Source: Rhizobium sp. SG_E_25_P2 (GTDB lineage Bacteria; Pseudomonadota; Alphaproteobacteria; Rhizobiales; Rhizobiaceae). Taken from it: a DNA stretch of 64,000 nucleotides. The stretch spans positions 62,001-126,000 of the forward strand of contig NZ_JARXVM010000007.1 of NCBI RefSeq assembly GCF_029892285.1, given 5' to 3'. This document shows positions 25,895 through 35,124 of the stretch, one piece after another. Below the pieces are notes generated by a model that ran no database searches, was not told the origin of the DNA, and was given only the letters and a program-made list of their open reading frames with translations. A program made the translations under genes and the position numbers. Each line of letters begins with the position of its first letter. Position 1 is the first letter of the stretch.

Positions 25895-26749
25895 TTGACC
25901 GAGGCGCTGTACAATCTCGCCATCCTGCCCTTCCCCGACATCGATCCCGTCGCCCTGTCGCTAGGGCCGATCTCCGTCAAATGGTACGGAATATCCTATG
26001 TCGTCGGTATCCTGCTCGGCTGGGCCTATGCGCGCAAGATTGTCTCCACCCCGCGCCTTTGGCGCAATGACAAACCGGCCATGACACTGGCCGACATCGA
26101 TGATTTCGTGTTCTGGGCGGCAATCGGCATCGTTGTCGGCGGCAGGCTGGGTTATGTTCTGTTCTACGATTTCAATTCGGTGCTGGCCGAACCGCTGCGG
26201 GCGATCCAGATCTGGAATGGCGGCATGTCCTTCCATGGCGGCATCACCGGCACAACCATTGCCATGATCCTCTTCGCATGGCGGCGCGGCATCCGCGTCT
26301 GGTCGCTGTTTGACGTGGTGGCCGCCGTCTGCGTGACAGGCCTGTTCATGGGCCGCATCGCCAATTTCATCAATGGCGAATTGTGGGGCAAGATTTCCAG
26401 CCTGCCCTGGGCGGTGGTCTTTCCAGGACAGGAGCCTTTCGCGCGCCACCCAAGCCAGCTCTATGAAGCGGGCCTCGAGGGCATTGTCACCGGCCTGATC
26501 CTCGCCGCGCTCGTCTTCCTGCGCGGCAGCTTGAAGACACCGGGCTTCACCGCCGGCGCGTTTGTCTGCCTGTACGCCCTGTCGCGCATCTCTGTCGAGT
26601 TCGTCCGCGAGCCGGACGCGCAGCTCGGCTATCTCGCTGGCGGCTGGCTGACCATGGGCATGCTGCTGTCTTTGCCGATGCTTCTTCTCGGCCTCTGGGC
26701 GATGGCGCGCGCCAAGAGCGCCGCCAAGCGGGAGTTCGCCGACGCATGA
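25895..26749 (+). CDS. lgt: Prolipoprotein diacylglyceryl transferase
   Basis: First enzyme of lipoprotein maturation: transfers diacylglycerol from phosphatidylglycerol to the lipobox Cys. I place the start at TTG 25895, with GGAG 7 bases upstream, giving 284 residues and the usual N-terminus LTEALYNLAILPFP; an upstream start adds an atypical charged stretch. Seven hydrophobic helices are visible. Signature residues lie in FHGGITGTTIAM (essential His), GRIANFINGELWG (essential Arg) and HPSQLYEAGLEG. The stop overlaps the methyltransferase start by 4 bases. Confidence 0.93.
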   Translation: MTEALYNLAILPFPDIDPVALSLGPISVKWYGISYVVGILLGWAYARKIVSTPRLWRNDKPAMTLADIDDFVFWAAIGIVVGGRLGYVLFYDFNSVLAEPLRAIQIWNGGMSFHGGITGTTIAMILFAWRRGIRVWSLFDVVAAVCVTGLFMGRIANFINGELWGKISSLPWAVVFPGQEPFARHPSQLYEAGLEGIVTGLILAALVFLRGSLKTPGFTAGAFVCLYALSRISVEFVREPDAQLGYLAGGWLTMGMLLSLPMLLLGLWAMARAKSAAKREFADA

Positions 26750-27843
26750 CGACGCCGCTCCGGGAGAAGATCCGCGCGATCATTCGCGCCAACGGCCCCA
26801 TTTCCATCACCGACTATTTCGCATTGTGCCTCGCCGATCCCGAATACGGCTATTACAAGACCCGAGACCCTTTCGGACGCAGCGGCGATTTCGTGACTGC
26901 GCCGGAGATCAGCCAGTTGTTCGGCGAGATGATCGGCGTCTTCTTCGTCGAGGCCTGGCGTCGGCATCTGAAACCGCTTGCCGGATTGCGCATCGCCGAA
27001 ATCGGACCGGGACGCGGCACGATGATGGCGGATATCCTGCGCACCGTGCGGCGGCTCGAGCCGGAGTTGTACCACGCGGCGACAGTGCATATGATCGAAA
27101 CCAGCCCGACGCTGCGCGATATCCAGGCCGAGACGCTCGCCGAGCATGCCGGCAAGACAGAATGGAGCGAAACTTTCGACGCGATTCCCGGCGGCTTCCT
27201 GCTGCTGGTCGCCAATGAATTTTTCGACGCCGTGCCGATCCGCCAATTCGTCAAGACGCCGAACGGGTTTCGGGAACGACTGATCGGGCTTGACGCCGAT
27301 GACCAATTGACCTTCGCCATCGGCGTGGCGGGCGTCGATCCGATCCTCCTGCCTCCCGATCACCGCGAAGCGCCGATAGGCGTCGTCGCCGAACTGGCTC
27401 CGGCGCGCGCCGCCATCATGCAGGCCATCTCGGAACGGCTGTTCCAGACCGGCGGCGTCGGCCTGATCATCGATTATGGCCATGTCCAACAGGGTTTCGG
27501 CGATACGCTGCAGGCAATCTATCGCCATGAATATGATCCACCGCTGGCCCATCCGGGCGAAGCGGACCTGACAAGCCATGTCGATTTTTCCGCTCTCGCC
27601 GATGTGGCGCGGCATTGCGCCGTTCATGTCGCGGGGCTGGTGAGCCAGGGTGATTTCCTGCTTGGGCTGGGGCTCGCCGACCGCGCTGGCGCGCTCGGCG
27701 CAGGCAAGAATGCGAGCCGGCAGGAAGAGATCGTGGCGGCGGTGCGGCGTCTTGCGGGCGATGGCGAAGGCGACATGGGCGACTTGTTCAAAGCGCTGGC
27801 AGTGACCAGCCCGGCGGTGGATCTTCCGCCGTTCAAGAGTTGA
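26746..27843 (+). CDS. SAM-dependent methyltransferase, NDUFAF7/MidA family
   Basis: 365 residues. N-terminal ISITDYFALCLADPEYGYY and GDFVTAPEISQLFGE are the family's conserved opening; the SAM-binding loop is IAEIGPGRGTMMADIL, followed by MIETSPTLR and the VANEFFDAVPI motif. The human relative NDUFAF7 dimethylates an arginine of complex I subunit NDUFS2, so a respiratory-complex role is plausible. The 4-base overlap with lgt indicates translational coupling. Confidence 0.9.
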   Translation: MTTPLREKIRAIIRANGPISITDYFALCLADPEYGYYKTRDPFGRSGDFVTAPEISQLFGEMIGVFFVEAWRRHLKPLAGLRIAEIGPGRGTMMADILRTVRRLEPELYHAATVHMIETSPTLRDIQAETLAEHAGKTEWSETFDAIPGGFLLLVANEFFDAVPIRQFVKTPNGFRERLIGLDADDQLTFAIGVAGVDPILLPPDHREAPIGVVAELAPARAAIMQAISERLFQTGGVGLIIDYGHVQQGFGDTLQAIYRHEYDPPLAHPGEADLTSHVDFSALADVARHCAVHVAGLVSQGDFLLGLGLADRAGALGAGKNASRQEEIVAAVRRLAGDGEGDMGDLFKALAVTSPAVDLPPFKS

Positions 27844-27945
27844 CTTGGCTCCCGCGAGGCTGCAAACATCCGCCAGCCTCATGGTGACTGCGCCGCGTTA
27901 CGCCGCCCATCCGATCGACAGAGTTTGACAAGGCTGCCCTTCCCG

Positions 27946-28746
27946 ATGACCCACCCAGACATGCAAGGCGTCGAGCCCATCCGCAGCGCGCTCCTGTCAG
28001 CAGCCGCAACAAGCGGGATCGAACACGGCTTCTTCACCCGCAAGGGCGGCGTCTCCGAAGGTCTTTACGCCAGCCTCAATGTCGGCTTGGGCTCGAAGGA
28101 TGCGCCTGCAGCAATCCAAGAAAATCGCGCCCGGGTGGCCGGCTGGTTCGGCCGTTCCGTAGATGATCTCGCCACGCTCTTCCAGATCCATTCCGCCGAC
28201 GTCGTGACCGTAGACGCGTCAAATAAAGGCGAGCGCCCGCAGGCCGACGGCCAGGTCACGGCGACGCCGGGGATCGTGCTGGGCGTGCTCACCGCCGATT
28301 GCGGTCCCGTTCTCTTCGTCGATCCCCTCGCCCGCGTCATCGGCGCGGCGCATGCCGGCTGGAAAGGCGCGCTGGGCGGCGTACTTGAAGCCACGATCGA
28401 GGCGATGATCAAGTTGGGGGCCCAGCGTGAGCGGATCCTCGCCAGTCTCGGCCCGTCGATCTCGCAGGCCAGCTATGAGGTCGGCCCGGAATTCGTCGCC
28501 CGCTTCGTCGATTTGAATCCCGCGTGGTCGCGCTTTTTCATTCCGTCCGAAAAACCCGATCACAGCATGTTCGACCTGCCTGCCCTGACCGTCGAGCGAT
28601 TGAGGGCGGCAGGCGTGGAAGCCGAAAATATCGACCGTTGCACCTATGTCGATGAGGAGCACTTCTTCTCCTATCGCCGCACGACGCATCGCAGGCAAGA
28701 CGATTACGGCCGGCAGATCTCGGCCATCATGATCACGGAGAACTAG
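27946..28746 (+). CDS. pgeF: Purine nucleoside phosphorylase/YfiH-type laccase-domain protein
   Basis: 266 residues from the ATG at 27946; an upstream TTG would add seven residues. Metal-site residues are visible in QIHSADVV, LTADCGPVLFVD and GAAHAGWKGALGG (His, Cys, His). Members include E. coli YfiH/PgeF, which corrects L-Ser misincorporated in peptidoglycan, and human LACC1, with purine nucleoside activity. C-terminal CTYVDEEHFFSYRRTTH is typical. The M24-like gene starts 2 bases after the stop. Confidence 0.9.
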   Translation: MTHPDMQGVEPIRSALLSAAATSGIEHGFFTRKGGVSEGLYASLNVGLGSKDAPAAIQENRARVAGWFGRSVDDLATLFQIHSADVVTVDASNKGERPQADGQVTATPGIVLGVLTADCGPVLFVDPLARVIGAAHAGWKGALGGVLEATIEAMIKLGAQRERILASLGPSISQASYEVGPEFVARFVDLNPAWSRFFIPSEKPDHSMFDLPALTVERLRAAGVEAENIDRCTYVDEEHFFSYRRTTHRRQDDYGRQISAIMITEN

Positions 28747-28748
28747 TC

Positions 28749-29900
28749 ATGGCGCTGCATTTCTCACGCGACGAATTCGCCGCGCGTCTCGAACTCCTGA
28801 AGGCGCGCATGAAGGAGGAGCGGCTGGACGCCATGCTGCTCTTCGCACAGGAAAGCATGTATTGGCTGACCGGCTACGACACATTCGGCTACTGTTTTTT
28901 CCAGACGCTGGTGGTGAAGGCCGACGGCCAGATGGTGCTGATGACGCGTTCGGCCGATCTGCGCCAGGCCAAGCTCACCTCGACCATCGAGGATATCCGC
29001 ATCTGGATCGACCGCGCCAATGCCGATCCGGCTGCGGATCTCAAGAATCTGCTGATGGAGCTCGACCTGCTCGGAGCCCGCATCGGGGTGGAATACGACA
29101 CGCATGGCCTGACGGGCAAGAACGCCCGGCTGCTCGATAACCAGCTCACCTCTTTCGGCACGATCGCCGACGCCTCCTATATCGTCAGCCGCCTGAGATT
29201 GGTGAAGTCGCAGGCCGAGATCAGTTATGCAACCCGCGCCGCCGCGCTCGCCGACGACGCGCTCGAAGCCGCGCTGCCGCTGATCAAGCCTGGCGCGAAT
29301 GAAGGCGACATTCTCGCCGCCATGCAGGGCGCAATCTTCGCCGGAGGCGGCGATTACCCCGCCAACGAATTCATCATCGGCTCAGGACCGGACGCGCTGC
29401 TCTGCCGCTACAAGGCCGGTCGGCGCATTCTCGATCCGGTCGACCAGCTGACGCTCGAATGGGCCGGCGCCTATGCCCATTATCACGCCGCCATGATGCG
29501 CACGATCGTGATCGGCAAGCCCACCGACCGGCAGAAGGAACTCTACGCCGCCGCCCGCGACACGATCGAGGCGATCGAACAGGTTCTCGCGCCCGGCTCC
29601 ACCTTCGGCGACGTTTTCGACACCCATGCCCGGATCATGGACGAGCGCGGTCTCGCCCGTCACAGGCTCAACGCCTGCGGCTATTCGCTGGGCGCGCGCT
29701 TCTCGCCCTCCTGGATGGAGCATCAGATGTTCCATATCGGCAATCCCGAACCGATCCTGCCGGGCATGACGCTGTTTGTGCATATGATCATCATGGATTC
29801 GGAAACTGGCGTCGCCATGACGCTGGGTCAGACCTATCTCACCACGTCCGGACCGGCCAAGTGCCTGAGCCGGCTCAGCCTCGACATGCTGTCCGTGTGA
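28749..29900 (+). CDS. M24 (creatinase/aminopeptidase P-fold) protein lacking metal ligands
   Basis: 383 residues with the two-domain pita-bread layout: an N-terminal creatinase domain (FAQESMYWLTGYDTFGY) and a C-terminal M24 domain from about residue 165. Positions that hold metal ligands in aminopeptidase P are altered: the first two Asp region reads LEWAGAYAHYHAAMMRT, the GHGIG His region reads NACGYSLGARF, the EPG Glu is replaced (LFVHMIIM), and the last Glu is Gly (GVAMTLGQTYL). That pattern fits creatinase-like or DoeA/DddP-like enzymes that need no dimetal centre. The substrate is unknown. Confidence 0.82.
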   Translation: MALHFSRDEFAARLELLKARMKEERLDAMLLFAQESMYWLTGYDTFGYCFFQTLVVKADGQMVLMTRSADLRQAKLTSTIEDIRIWIDRANADPAADLKNLLMELDLLGARIGVEYDTHGLTGKNARLLDNQLTSFGTIADASYIVSRLRLVKSQAEISYATRAAALADDALEAALPLIKPGANEGDILAAMQGAIFAGGGDYPANEFIIGSGPDALLCRYKAGRRILDPVDQLTLEWAGAYAHYHAAMMRTIVIGKPTDRQKELYAAARDTIEAIEQVLAPGSTFGDVFDTHARIMDERGLARHRLNACGYSLGARFSPSWMEHQMFHIGNPEPILPGMTLFVHMIIMDSETGVAMTLGQTYLTTSGPAKCLSRLSLDMLSV

Positions 29901-29971
29901 AGATTGCGGAATTGACAGAGTGCCGCGCTCGCCGTCATAAACTTGCAACAGGTGGCGAGCGGGAGACGGCA

Positions 29972-30748
29972 ATGCGGCGATATGGATGTCTGGCGATCCT
30001 CGGCTCGGCGCTGCTTGCGGTCTCAAGCTGCAATTCGACCGATGCGCTGACGCCCAAGGCCGATATACCCAACGCGCCGGCCGCAAGCGAACAGTCGGTT
30101 CCCGTCGATCCCGCTTCCGACGCTCCAGCCACGCGTCAGACGGCCGCCCAACCGCAACCGGGCCTGCCGCCCATCGATGGCGGCGATGATCCTATGCCGC
30201 CGCAAAACACGCTCGAAGCTCAGGCGCAAGCGCTGCAGGCCGGCCAGGCCGCTCCCGCCGCGACCGAGCCCGCCGCCACGCCGCCCGTCGCGCCTCGCGC
30301 CAACAATGGCAGCCTGGGCGCCAATCTCTACCGCACCGACGGCGCAGCGCCCGCCACGCCAAGCATCTATTCCAACCAGCCGGTCAAAGGCGCGATCCGC
30401 TTCATGCCGATCATCGGCGCGCCGATCGCCGCGGTGACGCCGCTGTCGCGCGAGCTCGGGACATCGGCGCGCGGCAACGGATTGACGATCAAAGGATCGA
30501 ACGACCAAAGCGCCGAACATGTGCTCAAGGGCTATCTTTCCGCCTTCGCCGATGGTCAGAAAGTCACGGTCATCTATGTCTGGGACGTGCTCGACAATGC
30601 CGGCGCGCGCCTGCACCGCATCCAGGGACAGGAAGTCGTGCCCGCCAAGGGCAATGACGCCTGGAGTTCGGTGCCGCCTGAGGTGATGCAGTCGATCGGC
30701 TCGGCCACCATCGCTTCCTATATGAAATGGCGCGAAAGCCAGGGCTGA
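29972..30748 (+). CDS. Pro/Ala-rich lipoprotein of unknown function
   Basis: 258 residues. The signal peptide ends in the lipobox AVSSC, so Cys20 should be lipidated. A Pro/Ala/Gln-rich linker of about 100 residues precedes a folded C-terminal domain: GAIRFMPIIGAP, GLTIKGSNDQSAEHVLKGYLSAF, VTVIYVWDVLDNAG and EVMQSIGSATIASYMKW. The domain recalls conserved alphaproteobacterial outer-membrane lipoproteins without a named role. GGGAG precedes the ATG by 6 bases. The stop codon abuts the stop of the convergent oxidoreductase. Confidence 0.8.
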   Translation: MRRYGCLAILGSALLAVSSCNSTDALTPKADIPNAPAASEQSVPVDPASDAPATRQTAAQPQPGLPPIDGGDDPMPPQNTLEAQAQALQAGQAAPAATEPAATPPVAPRANNGSLGANLYRTDGAAPATPSIYSNQPVKGAIRFMPIIGAPIAAVTPLSRELGTSARGNGLTIKGSNDQSAEHVLKGYLSAFADGQKVTVIYVWDVLDNAGARLHRIQGQEVVPAKGNDAWSSVPPEVMQSIGSATIASYMKWRESQG

Positions 30749-31636
30749 TCACTCGAACATCAGGGACCGATGCGTCGACACGCCCGCCATGGCGCCGTCG
30801 CCCACCGCGATCGACACGGATCCCGCCATGCGGGCGAGATCTCCGCAGGCAAACACGCCGTTGACGCTGCTTTCCATCATGGGTGACACATCGACATAGC
30901 GACCGAGAGGCCCGTCCTTGAAGGCGCAGCCGAGTTGTTCGGCGAGAGGTGAGGATGGGACGGTGGTGGGCGCGGTGAAGACGCCGGCGAAAGCCAGGCG
31001 CCGCCCGTCGGCCAGCACGATCTCCGCCTCGCCTTCCAGCGCCGAAATCGACGTGCTTTCCACATGGGTTCCCCGCGCCGCCAAAGCTTCGGTCTGCTGT
31101 CGGTCGGGCGTGAAACGTCCATTGGTGAACAGCGTGGTGTCGCCCCAATCCGGCAGCATCAGTGCGTGATGCATAGACACCTCGCCAACGGCGATCACCG
31201 CGATTCTGCCGCCATTGAGCTCATAGCCATGGCAATAAGGGCAGTGAAACACATGCCGCCCCCATCGCTCGGCAAGGCCGGGGATCTCGGGCAGGATGTC
31301 GCTCACACCGGTGGCGAGCACCAGTCGGCGCGCCTGAACAGCGGTCCCATCATCGAGCCATATCGAAAAATCATTCTTTTCGCCGCGCGCGCTCTCCGCC
31401 CGGCCATGGTGGATGGTCACGGTCGGATAGGCGAGCACCTGCGCCCGCGCCTGCTCGACGATTTCACCCGGCGATCGACCGTCCTGACCGAGAAAGCCAT
31501 GCGACGTCGCGGCGAAACGGTTGCGCCGCAGACCGGCGTCGATGATCAGCACCTTGCGACGGGCGCGGGCGAGTTGCAGGCTGGCCGCCAGGCCGGCGTA
31601 ACTGCCGCCGATCACGGCGACGTCATAATGAGACAT
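30749..31636 (-). CDS. NAD(P)/FAD oxidoreductase, thioredoxin-reductase-like
   Basis: 295 residues. FAD motif VAVIGGSYAGLAASLQLA at the start; HCPYCHGYE near residues 131-139 gives a CxxC pair at the place of the thioredoxin reductase disulphide; VFACGDLARMAGS is the C-terminal FAD motif. The NADPH loop (IAVIAVGEVSMHHA) is divergent from GxGxxA, so the electron donor and acceptor are unclear. The gene overlaps the upstream Rrf2 regulator by 14 bases and is almost certainly under its control. Confidence 0.87.
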   Translation of the reverse strand: MSHYDVAVIGGSYAGLAASLQLARARRKVLIIDAGLRRNRFAATSHGFLGQDGRSPGEIVEQARAQVLAYPTVTIHHGRAESARGEKNDFSIWLDDGTAVQARRLVLATGVSDILPEIPGLAERWGRHVFHCPYCHGYELNGGRIAVIAVGEVSMHHALMLPDWGDTTLFTNGRFTPDRQQTEALAARGTHVESTSISALEGEAEIVLADGRRLAFAGVFTAPTTVPSSPLAEQLGCAFKDGPLGRYVDVSPMMESSVNGVFACGDLARMAGSVSIAVGDGAMAGVSTHRSLMFE

Positions 31637-32078
31637 GAGACAATTCCTCCTTGCGCGCCTGAAAGCGGCGATGAAAGTCCTCGAACAACTGAGCCAATGT
31701 GACGGCGCCGAGCCGCTGGATCAAAATGACCTCCGCCTCGCGGAAGGCGCTGTCCAGCGCGCTATTAACCGCCTGTTCGACGAGACAGCCCGGGCTGTCG
31801 TTGCGGTTGCCGAGCGCGAATGGCGCCGGCGCCCCGATGGCCCCATAAACATCCAGCAGACTGATATCCGCCAGTGGACGGGCCAGAACCCAGCCGCCGC
31901 CATGGCCCTTGGACGAGGTCACGAAGCCTGCCTCACGCAGACCCGCCATGATGCGCCTGATCACCACAGGATTGGCCTCCATGTGGGCGGCAAGCTGTTC
32001 GGACGTCAGCGGCGCTGCAGCTTCGGCCATGTGCAGGATGGCGTGCAACACGCCGGACAAACGGGAATTTCTTTTCAT
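31623..32078 (-). CDS. Rrf2-family regulator upstream of the flavin reductase
   Basis: 151 residues with an N-terminal winged helix: LTSEQLAAHMEANPVVIRRIMAGLREAGFV and wing SSKGHGGGWVLARP. Only one Cys is seen (NDSPGCLVEQA), so it cannot hold a 4-Cys iron-sulphur cluster alone; a single Cys redox switch is possible. It overlaps the oxidoreductase gene by 14 bases. The pairing of such an Rrf2 protein with a TrxR-like enzyme recurs in proteobacteria and suggests electrophile or redox-responsive autoregulation. Confidence 0.88.
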   Translation of the reverse strand: MKRNSRLSGVLHAILHMAEAAAPLTSEQLAAHMEANPVVIRRIMAGLREAGFVTSSKGHGGGWVLARPLADISLLDVYGAIGAPAPFALGNRNDSPGCLVEQAVNSALDSAFREAEVILIQRLGAVTLAQLFEDFHRRFQARKEELSHVSL

Positions 32079-32112
32079 GTAACTTTATATGTTTCATGAA
32101 TTTCGAATTTCA
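32079..32112 (-). promoter_or_regulatory. AT-rich control region of the Rrf2 operon
   Basis: Directly upstream of the Rrf2 start lie TTCATGAA and a tandem GAATTTC-GAATTTC, unlike the GC-rich surroundings. This is a plausible place for the promoter and an autoregulatory operator, but I cannot define the exact site. Confidence 0.35.
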
Positions 32113-32221
32113 AGTTTCCCGGAAAAAAATCGGCGGTTTGCGTTTCGGTCCAAATCTTGCCCATCTGCCGCCCTAGTCAGGGTGAGACAGGGCCCTTTTG
32201 CACCCCAGGAGTTGACCGACA

Positions 32222-33958
32222 GTGGCGGAGATCGACATCAAACAGGACGCCGACACCGGCGTTGCGACCATCACCATCAAGGATCCGCCGGATGGCGAAA
32301 CCCGTTTCCGGCTGCGCGACGTCGCATCGGGAAAATATCTGGCCAAACGCGGCTGGAGCAAAACCGCCAACTTTCTGCCAGGCGACGCCGAGATCATCGA
32401 CGGCCAGGCGATTTTGACGTTGGAGCCCGATCTCGCCCGCAAGATCCCCGCTTTCGCTGCGCTCGAAATCGAAGCGCCCGCAGCGGCTTTTGTACAGCCG
32501 ATCATTTGGACCGGCGGCAAGGACGCGCCGCCGGCCGTGACGGATGCGGGCGACGACGAGGACGACGCCAGAGACGACGGCCTCGCTGCGATCGGGCTGG
32601 TCCCTCTGGCCCCATCGGCCGAAAGCAAGCCAGACGCGGAGCCTGACAAAGGCGACAGCGGCGAAGTCGCATCCGCCGCGACAACCCCGGATGTCGCCCC
32701 CGTGTCGTCCACCGATGCACTCATACCCGGCAGGGACGAAACGGCCTCAGCAAAACCGGACACTATCGAGGCGGAGGAGCCGGCGACCGGAGATGTCGAC
32801 ACCACAGTCGAAAACCACCGCGCGAGCGAGGGGCGTCCGCGACTTGCGGGCGACCGGCCGGACGACCATCAACCCTCGCTCTGGCGGCCCACAGCGATCG
32901 CCGCTTCAATCTTCCTTTTGCTCGGCACAGGCCTCGGCTACGCTCTCTTCGCGGGCAATGGCGGGGCGGAAGCCAGCAATGCGGGGGCCAACAGCGCCGT
33001 GATTGCCCAGGGCAAGATTGACGAAGCCCAGAGCCGCGCCGACCAAGCGGTCAAGGAGCGCGATACAGCGCGCGAGGAACTGGCGGCGGCGCAGAAGGCG
33101 TTGGACGCGGCGAAAGCCGAGCAGGCCTCGGCGGCAGGCAGTGACGCTCCCATACAGGACGAAGACATCGAGAAGGCGAACGCAGCCCTTCTGGAACGCA
33201 GCAACCAGCTGCGCGACGCCCAGGCGAAGATCTCCGTGCTGACCGTGCAACTCGAGGCGCTGCAGAAGGTCGCCGCCGACGGCGCGTCCGCCAAGCTGGA
33301 GCGGCAACAACTCGCCGACAAGGTGACGCAACTGACTGCGGACCTCAATGCCGCCCGAAACGCAGCACCGGCCGAGGACGACGCAAGCCTTGCCCCGTCG
33401 GCCTCCCCTTCGGCGCGAGAAAAACAGCTCGAAACGGAGCTTGCCGAGCTTCGCGAGGAACGCGACCTGTTCCAGACCCAGCTCAACACGCTCAACGACA
33501 GCATGACGACGCTGAAGGCTGACAAGAACAAGCTCGAAAACCAGATTGCCTCGCTTAGGGCTCCCCAGGCGAGCGAAGGCGTCGCTGAAACTCAGGAAAC
33601 ACCGGTTCCGGCCGCGACCGGCATTTGGGGCGCGGCCTCGATCGATCAGGCGGGGGTGATCTATTCCGTGCAGAACCAGCAAGGCGAGCGCCAGGCCAGA
33701 CAAGCGGCAGCGAGCCGATGCTCCAGCCAGTCGCGCTTTCGCTGCGAGCCGCTCCTGACCTTCTCCAACGCCTGTTTCAGCGTGGCGCGGTTCCAGGGCG
33801 AAGCGCCCGCCGGCGACAACTTCGCCTATTTCGTGCACGAAAACAAACGTACGGCGATCCGCACCGCGCTCAAACATTGCCGCGGTCTCGGCGCGCTGTG
33901 CGATACACGCTTCACCGCCTGCTCGCCGGACGCCTCCTCGCAGGCCTCCGCCGACTGA
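32222..33958 (+). CDS. Membrane-anchored coiled-coil protein with C-terminal DUF4189-like domain
   Basis: 578 residues from GTG 32222, with AGGAG 11 bases upstream. Order: a compact N-terminal cytoplasmic domain (1-95), an acidic disordered linker (100-220), one transmembrane helix (about 227-247, IAASIFLLLGTGLGYALF), a long periplasmic coiled coil (255-450), and a DUF4189-like domain (about 470-570) opening WGAASIDQAG and holding six Cys for disulphides (SRCSSQSRFRCE, SNACFS, KHCRGLGALC, TACS). The N-domain FRLRDVASGKYLAKRGWSK hints at ligand binding. It could link a cytoplasmic event to the cell wall; no function is known to me. Confidence 0.75.
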   Translation: MAEIDIKQDADTGVATITIKDPPDGETRFRLRDVASGKYLAKRGWSKTANFLPGDAEIIDGQAILTLEPDLARKIPAFAALEIEAPAAAFVQPIIWTGGKDAPPAVTDAGDDEDDARDDGLAAIGLVPLAPSAESKPDAEPDKGDSGEVASAATTPDVAPVSSTDALIPGRDETASAKPDTIEAEEPATGDVDTTVENHRASEGRPRLAGDRPDDHQPSLWRPTAIAASIFLLLGTGLGYALFAGNGGAEASNAGANSAVIAQGKIDEAQSRADQAVKERDTAREELAAAQKALDAAKAEQASAAGSDAPIQDEDIEKANAALLERSNQLRDAQAKISVLTVQLEALQKVAADGASAKLERQQLADKVTQLTADLNAARNAAPAEDDASLAPSASPSAREKQLETELAELREERDLFQTQLNTLNDSMTTLKADKNKLENQIASLRAPQASEGVAETQETPVPAATGIWGAASIDQAGVIYSVQNQQGERQARQAAASRCSSQSRFRCEPLLTFSNACFSVARFQGEAPAGDNFAYFVHENKRTAIRTALKHCRGLGALCDTRFTACSPDASSQASAD

Positions 33959-34061
33959 TCACATCGGAGTGGAACACCGCAAGCCCGTGCGGCGATCATG
34001 GCCAAACCACAAGCGGCAATTTACCGCGTTGCAAAACAGCGGGGGGATTCGGCGGAATCCC

Positions 34062-34090
34062 CTTGCATTCATGGCAAAGCCGGTTATTAA
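34062..34090 (+). promoter_or_regulatory. Promoter of prs
   Basis: CTTGCA and TATTAA are separated by exactly 17 bases, 34 bases before the prs ATG. Confidence 0.65.
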
Positions 34091-34123
34091 GCCGGCATCC
34101 GGCATGAAAACAGGCGGCAGGTC

Positions 34124-35059
34124 ATGAAGGTTTTTTCGGGCAATTCCAACCGGCAACTGGCCGAGTCGATCTGTTCCTATCTGAAGGTTCCACTCGGCAA
34201 GGCAAGTGTCCGGAGATTTGCCGACCAGGAAATTTTTGTCGAGATTCAGGAGAATGTGCGCGGCGAAGATATCTTCGTCGTCCAGTCCACCTCCTATCCC
34301 GTCAATGACAATCTGATGGAACTGCTGATCATGATCGACGCTTTCCGTCGATCCTCAGCCCGGCGCATCACCGCTGTGCTGCCCTATTTCGGCTATGCCC
34401 GCCAGGATCGCAAATCCGGTCCGCGCACGCCCATCTCGGCCAAGCTTGTCGCCAACCTGATCACCGAAGCCGGCGCGGATCGCGTTCTGACGCTTGACCT
34501 GCATGCCGGCCAGATACAGGGCTTTTTCGATATTCCCACCGACAATCTCTTCGCAGTGCCGGTTCTCGCCCGCGACGTGAAGTCAAACTACGATCTCGAC
34601 AACGTCGTCGTGGTGTCGCCTGACGTCGGCGGCGTGGTCCGCGCCCGCTCGCTTGCCAAGCGCCTGTCCGATCGCAATCTCGCCATCGTCGACAAGCGCC
34701 GCGAACGCGCCGGCGAATCCGAAGTGATGAATGTGGTCGGCGACGTGACCGGCAAGGACTGTCTTCTGATCGACGACATCGTCGATTCCGGCGGCACGCT
34801 GTGCAACGCCGCCGAGGCGCTCCTGAACCATGGCGCGACCAGCGTCACCGCTTACATCACTCACGGCGTTCTCTCGGGGGGCGCGGTCAATCGCGTGGTG
34901 GCGTCCAAGCTCAAGGAACTGGTGATCACCGATTCCATCCAGCCGACCACTGCGGTGCTGCAAGCCGCCAATATTCGTGTTCTCTCGACGGCGACCCTGA
35001 TGGGGGAAGCGATCAATCGCACGGCGCTAGAGGAGTCGGTGTCGAGCTTGTTTGACTGA
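34124..35059 (+). CDS. prs: Ribose-phosphate pyrophosphokinase (PRPP synthase)
   Basis: Makes phosphoribosyl pyrophosphate from ribose 5-phosphate and ATP for nucleotide, His and Trp synthesis. 311 residues, normal length. Landmarks: [34 protein letters not shown] (ATP loop), [11 protein letters not shown], and the PRPP loop [16 protein letters not shown] clear sigma-70 promoter lies just upstream. Confidence 0.96.
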   Translation: MKVFSGNSNRQLAESICSYLKVPLGKASVRRFADQEIFVEIQENVRGEDIFVVQSTSYPVNDNLMELLIMIDAFRRSSARRITAVLPYFGYARQDRKSGPRTPISAKLVANLITEAGADRVLTLDLHAGQIQGFFDIPTDNLFAVPVLARDVKSNYDLDNVVVVSPDVGGVVRARSLAKRLSDRNLAIVDKRRERAGESEVMNVVGDVTGKDCLLIDDIVDSGGTLCNAAEALLNHGATSVTAYITHGVLSGGAVNRVVASKLKELVITDSIQPTTAVLQAANIRVLSTATLMGEAINRTALEESVSSLFD

Positions 35060-35124
35060 GAAACAGGGGCGACGTTTTTATCGCGTAGCCGTCGCCAGGG
35101 CTGCCGCGGGGAGCGGGAGATCAA

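Noticed and set aside
30749-31636. Calling the flavin enzyme a second trxB
   Set aside because: The NADPH loop and the CPYC context differ from the true TrxB at 10716.
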